Translations under genes and position numbers: made by a program
Assembly: GCA_017646885.1 (NCBI GenBank)
Contig: JAGCLR010000230.1
Location: forward strand, 1-64,000
Length of the DNA: 64,000 bases
Source of the DNA: Methanobrevibacter sp.
GTDB taxonomy: Archaea; Methanobacteriota; Methanobacteria; Methanobacteriales; Methanobacteriaceae
Direction: 5' to 3'
Shown: piece after piece, positions 50,824-61,143 of the stretch
Layout of the letters: every line of letters starts with the position of its first letter
Numbering within the stretch: the stretch's first letter is position 1
Notes under the pieces: generated by a model
What the model was told of the DNA's origin: nothing
Databases searched by the model: none
The model's input: only the letters and a program-made list of their open reading frames with translations

Positions 50824-53800
50824 TTATTGATGTTTTAATTCCAAAGCAGCGACTTTAGATTGTAAATCATTAATTTGACTTAATAAATATTTATTTTCAG
50901 CCATTAACTTTGCGAAAGCCTAATTAATTGTATCAGTATTCTAAATATCCCCTCTAGTCTGAGTCTCAGCATTGAAGGTGTAATTAGTTAATACAGATTC
51001 ACTAACGTTTGGAATTTCAAGAGAAATATTATCAATAGAAGTAATATGACCTGCAGTATCAATTGTTAGCATAGGCACATTAAAATTATCTCCAAAATTT
51101 ATTGTTTTTGAAGTAGATTCTCCATATGTACCTTGCGCCGCTCCAGATGCTGCATGAGAGATAGTTACTGAAGATTGAGCATCTTCATTATTTACAGAGA
51201 AATTAATCCAAGAATCATTAGTGACTTTAGCTCCATAAAGACGTCCATAGCTATCAACAACCATCAAGTCTCCAGAATCTAAATTGGTAAATTTATTAAT
51301 GATATCCTTTAAAGTATTAATACAACCTTGAAGTGTGTTATTATCTCTAATAGTATCATCACCAAATTCAAGCATTGTATTCATTTTTAAAATTAATCCA
51401 TTTAAGGTATTTAAAGTAGAGGCAAATTCTGGCATTTTTTCCATAACATACTTATTACGCTTTGTTGCAAGAGTAATATTTTGAGGGGGATTCTCTATAT
51501 CCCCGTGCCAAATTGCTCCAGAAGCAATAATACCTAACTGGTCTTCTTTTACATATATATTACCTTTAGTATAATATATTCTGCCTTCAGTTATAGTATC
51601 TTTTACATCAATGATAAAATTATCATCAGTAACTTCCCAATAATAAACATCAGGCTAATAAAATTTATTTGGTACTTCAATTGGATGTTTTACCATTTGA
51701 TAATAATCAATTGTATCATCGTATTCATTATCTCCACAGTAAATTAAATTTCCACTTTCGTCTTGATAATAAAAAGTATTCTTCGCATAAAAATTTGTAT
51801 TATCTGAACTAATTGTTAATCTAAAACATGGAACAACTGTATCTGGCGCTGAAGTTAAATGAACATAAGTTTCATTTTCTAAAACGAATAGAGGGTCATT
51901 TACAGGGTCAAAAAAGTATAAGGTATCAAGAACTATATCATATGTATAAGTAAAAGATAAAGTTTCAGGGTCTTGAGTAATTTTTCTTGTAAAATAAGTT
52001 CTACCTTTTGTAGGAGCATCATTTTCATCTGGAACTGGCTATCCAACACTATTAAAATAATAATATACTCCTGGTTTAAAGAATCTTTGATAAAGAGTCT
52101 CTCCTGGAGTGATTTCATAATATTGAACTCCCGCCTATGGCTCCAAACCTTTATATAGAATATATTTTGTATAACCTGTACTCGTATCTTTGTAATAATA
52201 TCTATTTTGTTCAAAAGCTGCATCTAAATCTACTGGGACTAGATCTTTTTCAAAGTTTTCAAAATAATAATATTTTCTTTTATCTGAACCATTTTTAGCA
52301 AGAGTGTAATTAACGCCTTCTTTAAAATAATATTTTTCAGTTGGGTCATATTCTTGTAAAATAATTGATTCAAAAGAATTTAAATTTTCAGTATCCCATT
52401 CATAAGATAATTTTTTTCTATAATATCCCTAGTCGTAACCGTAATTAGACTGTTTAATATAATAAATTTTATTTTCATCTGCATTATCAATATCGGGTAA
52501 ATTTTCTCCACTATTAACAACAATCATTCCCATTAAGTCATGAACAGAATTAATACAGCCTGCAATACTATTGCTACCAATTTGATTATAAATTGGTAAA
52601 CCTGTTTTACCATCCACTTCAAACAAATGAGCACCATTTCTAGTTGGGTCTGTACCATCTTTCCAACTATAATCGGTTTTTCTCATTAAATGAGTGTTAC
52701 CATCTTCATCGACGACTTTATTTGCTTGTTGAGAATCACAATAAATCATGTCCCAAGCTTTAGCAATAACATTTCCAAGAGTTGGAAGCATCATACTAAA
52801 TTCTTGAATATCTTCGCTAGCTTCATAGTTGTTATTGTCATGAGACTAATAAATTAAACCACTACGGCCTGTAGGCTCAACAACAATCATATCTGTAACA
52901 GTATTGTTCGCATTATTAGTGCCATCAGAAGTGTAGACAAATTTAGTTGGATCAAAGCCAGGGCTATAATTAATTTCAGCGGGATTAAAGCCATCTTTAT
53001 TAAAATAAATAGCTGCTGGAATTGAAGTTGCTAAAGCTGGATTATCTGTCCATTCGCCCTTAGTAGAACTACCATCCTCTAATTTAAACCAAGTATTATG
53101 TAATGCTCCATCAGCACCCAATGAAGTTTTAGACCATTTTATATTAATATCGCTTGGAATTGTTCCAAGATTCTAATATGCTGTAGAACCAACATCATGG
53201 CAAGATTCTGTAGTACTCTATAATTGTTTTCCATTCACATCTAAAAGAGGAGTTTCATATTTTTGAGAAGATTTTACTCTTAAACCCCAATTGGGTTGCC
53301 AATGTAAAGTATAAAACATATTATTACTATTAGAATCAAAGTGAGGGACAATAGGTGTCGAAGTTGGAGGATCAGCCTCTAAAGAAAAAGTTGGTACAAC
53401 AGAATTCAATTCCGCTATCATGACATATTTTTCAACGCCATTGTCATAAACTTTCTACCATATTGTAGAATCCCATCCTCTACCAATAGCATTGGCATAA
53501 TGTTTTTTATCAATATTATAATTAACAATATAAGAACTATCTTGAACAATTTGGTCACTTACTTTTAAAAAAGTAAATAATGCTTTTCCATCAATTTCTG
53601 CTCCAATACATTCAAAATAATCATAATATCCAGTAGTGTCATTGGCTACAAAAACAATGTCACCTTTTTGGATTCCATAAGTTTCTCCGATCACGTCAGG
53701 AGTTGCTTGGTAAGGAATTGTGCAAGAGGTGTCACTGTATAAAATTGTCGAAATTAAATTTGTAACGTTATCATTTGTATAAGCTTGTCTCCAAATCGTA

Positions 53801-53949
53801 GTAGCGTCATCATACTCAATTAAAACAAATCTGCCAACGTATATTCCATCGGAAGTCATATTTTCTTCCATGGTTTTTCTATTTGGATAAATTTTATCAA
53901 AAGAGATATTTGTTTTTGCGCTATTTGAAATTTCTCCATAAAAACCCAT
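50824..53949 (-). CDS. large tail/baseplate protein, 1,041 aa, ten in-frame TAG
   Basis: ATG 53949 follows GGAGG. Begins MGFYGEISNSAKTNISFDKI. Repeated segments of the type YYFKEGVNYTLAKN, RYYYKDTSTGYTKY, VYYYFNSVGQPVPDEND and RTYFTRKITQD form a tandem series of short beta modules (about residues 490-730). The end has YLLSQINDLQSKVAALELKHQ, a trimerising coiled coil. TAGs include 53455, 53218, 52846, 52429, 52137, 52039, 51655 and 50941. Function: structural, probably distal tail or fibre. Confidence 0.72.
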
Positions 53950-53950
53950 A

Positions 53951-54298
53951 TTACAAATCCTCCACATTATAAATTGCATCAATTACTAAATAAGCACTAT
54001 TACTAGCATCTTTAATTAATTTTAAAGAATCTGGGTCAAAGCTTAAAGTAGAAATTTCTGACATATTCTCCAAATTTAATTCATAGATACCAGTAGAACC
54101 AATAATAACTGGTTCTACTGGGCTATTAATATATACCATTACGCCAGGAATTGTTTGTATTCCTAGCTGAGTAATTGAAATTAAATTTCCCTCAAAAAAT
54201 ATACTTCCTGAAGCAATATTTTCAGCAGAAATTGTGGCAGGCTAAGTTTTGACATGGTTATCTCCGTAATAACGGAATTGTTTAATTTGTTTTTTCAT
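53951..54298 (-). CDS. small tail protein with IIGSTG.YEL module, 115 aa, one in-frame TAG
   Basis: ATG 54298 lies behind GGAGGTTTAGGAG. TAG at codon 19. The segment GVMVYINSPVEPVIIGSTGIYEL is also present, as IIYINNEKIVIGSTGAYEL, in the much larger protein at 57373-60435, so both share a small structural module. Starts with a basic stretch KKQIKQFRYYGDNHVK. A baseplate accessory role is inferred from neighbours. Confidence 0.7.
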
Positions 54299-54313
54299 AT
54301 CTCCTAAACCTCC

Positions 54314-57300
54314 TTAATAAATTGGATCAATAACTTTTGAAGCAGTTATTGTCATTGTTCCATTATAATTTAATGGTAAAGAAATTCGCTAAATTTTAAA
54401 TTTTCCACTAATACTATTTTCTTTATTACTAACATAAATTAAAGTATTAGGCTCTAAATGATAAACGGGAATTGACGTTATTGTAATATTTTCAGCGCAG
54501 CAAGAATGATTATAAAATAATTCATTTATTTCTTCTTCAGCACTTTTCCCTCTGGCGCTAATAGTAAATAAATCACCCATTAAATTTGAAACGTGTATAT
54601 ATGTATACCCAGGTTTAATATTTAAATCCTAATAATCTTCTGGCCTACATAAAATAACTTGTGGAACATTTCTAAAATATATAGAGGTAATCTTAGAGTT
54701 ATTCACTACTTTTGGCCTATCTCCGATTGCCTATATAGAATACTGACTTAAAGAATCTGCGTTATCAAAAAAATCAATCCAGAAATTAAGTAATTCTGGT
54801 GCCTAATCTACATTTTTATGCCAGTATTTCTTTTCTTTCGAATAATTACCTTGCTCATCAGATTCACCATCAAGATAATAATCGCATGAAAAAGTATCTA
54901 ACTGTTTATAAGGAATCCAATTTGTTTCTATAGTATATGTTATTCCATCTTCAGAATACACTTTTTCATCCTAATATTTTCCACCTTCATAATCATACGA
55001 TATTTCTGGATCAATATCATATAACTGTCTCCAAAAGGCTTGCATATCACTATAAAAGATTTCATAGCCAGTTTTTCCTGTTGGATAATAACTATCTATA
55101 TTATCTATTTTTTTATTATTATTGATAATACTATTTAAAAACGATGGTTCTTGATTATGTTTATAATAGTCCTTGGCCATTTGATAAATTAATTCACGCC
55201 AATCAACTATTTTAATTTCACCTTTTTCAATTTTATCCTTATAATTTTTTTCAACCTAATCCTTAATCACTTCTTCAAAAGAAGTTGTGCCCGGAAAATT
55301 AGGATTATAAAAATACACATAATTTCCATCTTGTTTTATATCTCCCTCTAAGAATTCCAAATATGTATGATTATTTGAACATCCGCTATATGGAGGGATA
55401 AACCATATTACATCTTCTAAGGGAATATCTAAAGTATTAGCAATAGCTTGGCGTGCTTCTGGTGTATTCTCATTTAAATATTTACTAGGCGCACTTATAT
55501 AATTACTTTTTTTATTTCCTTTTGTATCTACATAATAGGTAAACAAAGAACCGTCTTCTAAATACTCTGAACGATATCTAATACACCATTTTCCTGAACT
55601 ATTCGGATTTCCTGAGCCATGAGATAAAATTACGTTATTGGGTCTATCAGGGTCTATAATAATTAACCAGGCATAAGAAGTACTATTTGTATCCATAAAA
55701 TCTTTAACTGGTTGGCATCCAGTCATATTATTTTTACTATACTCTTTCATACTATACATTGGTTCTTCTTGCTTAATTAATACATAATAATCATGCCAGT
55801 CTCTAATATCCCACCATCCTGGACTCCAAGAACCATCCACCTGTTTTACAGGCTTGTCGAGATAAATAGGTAAAGAAGAAGTGTAACTAGGTTCAAAATT
55901 TATAACTTTATCTAATAAAGTTATTTTTATTTCATTGGAAATGTGCTATTTTAAATCATCTAAAATATTTTTATCACCAATATAAATAGTGCCATCAAAA
56001 CTTTTATAATACTAAGGCTTTTTAGAAATAGCGTAACGAGCATGAATAAGAATATCATCTCCCGTAACACCTTTTCTAACTCCATGAACAGAATAATCAT
56101 TTTTAATTTCATTAATTGCCGCGGCATTCTAAAAGGCGGTAATTAAATTAGAATTATCGAAACTAAATTCATAAGGAGATTCTTCAACAGCATCTCTTGC
56201 GAATACATCTCCATCAATATTTTGTAAAGTATTCCAAGATTTATTCTGATAGACTCTAGAAGCCTAAAAAACAAATCGTCCATCTAAATCATAAAAATAT
56301 TCAAAAGCTCCAAGCATATTTTTTATTTTATCTAAAATAGATGTAAGCGATTCTCCAACAGAAGAGATTAATTGGCCCGCATATGTTAAATCTGTTGTTC
56401 TATAGCCTGCGACATCTCCGGTTTTTAATTTTGTAACCGAATAGCGTTTTTCTTCTTTATTTCTAGTAGTCCAAGTAAAAATATATCTTCTATCATTTAA
56501 TTTATTAACTGCCGTATTATATCTATCAGGAGGAATATTTTTTAATTCATAATCTCCAACTTTAAGATTTTCATCATAAGTCATATTAGTATATATCGCA
56601 GCATCTTCATCATAAAGTAAAAATAAATCTTTATTGCCTCGATATTCCATTAATTCTAATCCAAATTCATCTAAATCATTAATAACTATATTATGGTATT
56701 CTTCTTTACCATATACTCGTACAGATTCTCTTATAATATCTTTAATTGATAAATCTTCTCGCTCTAATAAATTATCTCTTGTATAATAAGTCTCATTGGG
56801 GTTATATTCTTCTAAAGATAAAATATATTCATCATTTTTTAGAACATAATACTTAGAAGCTTCATACTCTTTTTTATCTCCAAATTCAATTTTTGTATAC
56901 AGTTTATTATATGTGTCAATTTGCCCAAAATCAATTGAAGCAGGTAAATTACCACTAATATCTCCATTCAATAAACACATTTTATCTTTTCCGCTGATTG
57001 AAATGGTATGTCCACTTGTACTTAATGAAGAATTAAAAGTTGTAATCACATATAACCCCTATTTAAACCAAATAATATTTGGATAAGATGGACTTATATT
57101 GTTCTTAATTCCAATCTCTAATTTAAATTTATTACTAACTCCCCAGTAGTAATTATTAATTTTTACATCATGAGCTAAAAGAGTAAGATTACATGTACGT
57201 CTTACTGCGGAAGCAGCATCAATATTAACTGAGCCGGAAGTAACTTTTCCTTCAATCTATTCAATAGGACGTTCATCAAAAGTTAAAGCAATAATTCTAG

Positions 57301-57367
57301 CATAAACTTCATGGCTTCTTTGCTAATACAAATCAAATAAAAAATCTTTATCTCTTAAAGGATTCAT
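54314..57367 (-). CDS. baseplate/tail protein (DUF5048-like start), 1,017 aa, thirteen in-frame TAG
   Basis: ATG 57367 follows AAAGGAGG. The first 130 residues (LRDKDFLFDLYQQRSHEVYA, GKVTSGSVNIDAASAVRRTC, WFKQGLYVITTFNSSLSTSG) match the start of baseplate proteins in Clostridia phages that carry a DUF5048-type domain. ISGKDKMCLLNGDISG follows. The remainder contains Tyr/Asp/Trp-rich modules such as WSPGWWDIRDWHDYYVLI. TAGs at 13 codons, for example at 56264, 55256 and 54971; all segments join in one frame with no TAA or TGA. Likely the hub or wedge of the baseplate. Confidence 0.75.
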
Positions 57368-57372
57368 CTTTC

Positions 57373-60300
57373 TTATCCTCCTTTATTTAATTCTTTACTT
57401 AATATTTCAATATATGCTTTATATATATCATTATATTTTTCTCTATATTCCTCTAACTCTTTAATATAATCTGCGTCAGTATTCTTTTCGTCAGCAAAGA
57501 ATGAATCAAAACCTTCTCTAGACACTTTATTTTTATATTCATCTAAAGTATTTTTATATATATGTAATTGACCTAATTTTTGACTGGTTTCAATTGCATA
57601 TATAATTTCCTATTGTTGATATGAAATTTCAGCGTAAACCCCACAAGATAGACCTATTTTTTTAGGAATATAATTTAATTTATATTCATAAAATCCTATT
57701 TCTTCCAAATCTAAGGTTTCACCCTCAATGTTAATATTATAATTAAATTTTTGATAAAAATTAGTAAAATAATTTAACATAGAAAATTCTTCAATAGCAG
57801 TGAACATGGCAATATAATTGTCATAAGTTTCTGAAGATAAAATATTATTATCAGGATTAAAGACATCTAAATACTATATAGCATCTTCTAGAATAAAATA
57901 TTGAATTTTTTCACTATAAGATTCATTGGGTTTAATTAAGGCAAAATTCACGCCACTAACATGTCGGTAAATATTACCTTTTGCTGTATAATTTTTAAAA
58001 TCACGAATATCACAAATATATTTATTTGTTGTAACACGTTCATTTAAATTTAAGGTTTCATTTTGAATATCTGATGTATTAATAAAAGACAATGGACGAT
58101 ATAATTTTATTATTTGTCTATTAATCTAAATTCCATCTTTATTGACATATGAATACACTTGAAGCGGGTCTGAATTTGTTAATCCATAATATTCTAACTC
58201 TGCCCAATTGGGATTTTTGTTTTTAGCAATAATTTTTATAGGAGTAGTATAAGCTAAATCTCTATAAAATTCATTTTTTCTTATAAAATACGCTCTTTCG
58301 TCATTATAAGTAGTCCAATCATGTAGAAATGTTGCCCATAATAACTCTTGAGATTCATAAAACATAGGGTCAAAAAAACAATCTCTTAAATCGGGTAAAT
58401 CTTTTATCCTAAAATGAGTTTCATCTATTCTTGGATTTGGAGGAGCGACATATAAATCTTCAAAATTATAATTATCAATATCAGCATTATTAATTTTTTC
58501 ATAAGTCGCTTTATAATAGGCCTATCCAACATTTCTTTTCTTAAAAATAATATTATATAATATTCCAATTTTATGCTTAGCGTCTTCCAATTCTGTCATT
58601 AAATTGCTATGATATCCAATAAACTATTTCCCCAATACTTCATTAAATTCAACATTTTCTAGTCTATTAAAACTATTTTCCATTATGCCATAATAGCTAT
58701 AAGTAATTAGACCCTAATATCCTGGAGTGATATTTGCAGGGATTTCTAATCTATAAACTGGCATTTTTAATTCATATGCTCCAGTTGAGCCAATAACAAT
58801 TTTTTCGTTATTGATATAAATAATATCTCCTGGAATCATATCTTGAATATAAACAGATTCAACCTTGTCTGCTTCGGTAAAAATAACACCTTTAGCATAA
58901 TACATATTATTATATTGTATATATCTATTATCATATTTATATTTGTCATCAGATGAACTTAATGGCAATGAGCTGTATTTTAATTGTTTCTATTTTTCCT
59001 AGTTAATAGCAATAATTTTATACTTATTCAAATTATCATAATTGTAGTCTGCCACTTCATAGGCTGTGGCTGAAAAATTATGTAACATTCTTCCTAACTA
59101 ATCATTGGGAGAAAGAGAAACATTCATTAATCTAACTAAATAATTTCCTTCAGTTGGAGATCTAAATAATTTTGGTTCTCCATTTGTTAACCATTTTAAA
59201 ACTTCTAATTTAAACTCTCTTTCTGCATAATACATATGATTGGTTAAATTAGTGGATTTTTGGCGATAAGTTTCAATCATATCAACATGCTTTTCATGAC
59301 CTTCATAGCTTTTTCTTAAAGCTTCTTCAAAGCCTTTAATAGACAATAAAGAGCTCGGTAATGAATAAAAATATTCGTCATCAGTTGATTTATAATCATT
59401 ATTAATAGTATTTTCTCGTTTTAAATTTAAATTTTCATTTAAACCTAAACTTTTATTATCAATAAATAAATTATTTTCATCAGACAAGCATGTAATTAAT
59501 CCAGAAATAGGAAATTCATGATAATCCGTATTGCCGTTTTTAAGAATAAATGGATGCTTACTGCCTAAAGTATCTAATTTTGATTCTAACAAAGTGCGTT
59601 TAAAAGAAGATACTTTAGAATTATATCTAATTTTTAATTGTCTTACTCCATCAAATAAAAACGCATCTTCAAAATCTGCGTAAATGGGTTCAGACAATAT
59701 TCTTTCTGAAAATAATCCAGCATCACTAAATTGTTGTAAAGAATATACATATGTTTTTCCTTGCTAAATGGTAAAATCTTTCCATTTATGCTTAGAAGGA
59801 TATTGTCCCTAAAGATAAAATTTTTCAATTTCTTCCCATTCAGTATAATTTGTATCTAAACAAGCTCTAGATAAAACAAACCCTCCATTAGCAACACTTT
59901 CAGCTTCAGAAACATTTTGCTTTGTTAAATAATTAATTTCAATATATCCATTATCAAAATTTAAGATAGGAACTACAGAAACCTAAATGTCTGGATAAAT
60001 TGAAGATTTCTAAGTAATTCTATAAGGAGCACTGGATAAAGTCAAACCATTATTTGTTGTAACACTATAAACAATCTTAAATACTTCATTTTTTAGAAAA
60101 TCTTGATTGAAATAAAAAGAATCTTTAGATTCATAATGTTTTTCATCCATTGAACTATTATGAACAATTTCTCCAGTATCATAATAAACTTCGTCTTTAG
60201 AATTATAAATTGTGAAACGATAAGAATAAATTTTCTCTGTAATATCTTTTCCTTCTTGGCTATAAAAGCCAGTATAATTAATACAATGTGAATTTACTTG

Positions 60301-60435
60301 ACCTTTTTTCAATTCTAAAATTTCAATTGTAGGTCTAGTTGTATATTTTGAAATTCCCACCGTAGAATAATGACCAACACTATTAGTTAATTTATTGATA
60401 TAAGCTATTTTTAATTTATAAAACTATCCAACACT
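57373..60435 (-). CDS. large tail protein, continuation after an in-frame TAA, 14 in-frame TAG
   Basis: The frame continues without interruption from the upstream 88-codon piece except for TAA at 60436-60438. No ribosome site or good start lies just after the TAA, and the sequence immediately reads SVGQFYKLKIAYINKLTNSV then STVGISKYTTRP, which looks like the middle of a domain. I therefore regard this as the major part of one 1,109-codon protein. Later parts include YIQDMIPGDIIYINNEKIV with IGSTGAYEL, shared with the gene at 53951, and a C-terminal coiled coil LGQLHIYKNTLDEYKN. TAGs include 60010, 59098, 58714, 58126, 57874 and 57610. Ends TAA 57373. Confidence 0.6.
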
Positions 60436-60702
60436 TTATAAATTTATATTTGTAGTCTCTTTAATAGTGAACGTTACAGTACTATTTACATTACTATAAT
60501 CTGTACTGTCAACAGTGAACAAATATCCACTACCTTGAATTTCTTTAATTTTTAAAGAAAATCCCTTAAATTCATCTTGACCAACTGCCCTATTAGCAGA
60601 AAATGGGACGGTAATTTTTACCGCCCCATCATCATCAAGATAGAATGCTGGGATAATACCTTCAATTAATGGAGGTGCCAATAATCCTGTATTAATTCCC
60701 AT
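60436..60702 (-). CDS. N-terminal piece of the large tail protein, ended by TAA (88 aa)
   Basis: ATG 60702 follows AAAGGAG at good spacing; ATG 60708 is too close. The sequence LLAPPLIEGIIPAFYLDDDG and AVKITVPFSANRAVGQDEFK is a fibronectin/beta-sandwich-like start typical of tail proteins. It ends ETTNINL then TAA, in the same frame as the following 1,021 codons. Either a CAA-to-TAA mutation, a sequencing error, or a programmed stop splits the protein. Confidence 0.65.
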   Translation of the reverse strand: MGINTGLLAPPLIEGIIPAFYLDDDGAVKITVPFSANRAVGQDEFKGFSLKIKEIQGSGYLFTVDSTDYSNVNSTVTFTIKETTNINL

Positions 60703-60724
60703 ATTCATTCTCCTTTATATCAAA

Positions 60725-61120
60725 TTATTCAACATCCTCAATCATAAACATGATAGATTGCATTTGCTGAGTAGATAAATTAATATTTCCAAGAGCCTCA
60801 ATATTGATTAGTAAAATTTTAATTTCATCAGTAACATTTAATAAATCAAATAACTCTTCATTTGCTTTTTCAATGTTATCCTCTTCAATTTTAAAATTAC
60901 CATCTTCACCAATAGAACCATAGTGCTAAATAATACTTATTCTACTCTCTTCAATTTTTTCCGCAATTGCTAATAAAGTATTTTTATTCTTTTGAATACA
61001 ATAATTTACAGCAGCAGGAAAATAAATTTCTTCAGTACTCTCATTAGAGAAACTTTTATTAATATCAATGGCCATTTGATAAATTTCGCCATTCGTCAAA
61101 GTTTTAGTAATTGTTTTCAT
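60725..61120 (-). CDS. small helical tail-associated protein, 131 aa, one in-frame TAG
   Basis: ATG 61120 follows AAAAGGAG. Helical and acidic: LTNGEIYQMAIDINKSFSNE, then ANEELFDLLNVTDEIKILL. TAG 60926 is Gln and joins two halves. Resembles short proteins between baseplate genes of unknown role, perhaps an assembly chaperone. Confidence 0.65.
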
Positions 61121-61143
61121 ATTAAAATTCTCCTTTTTATCAA

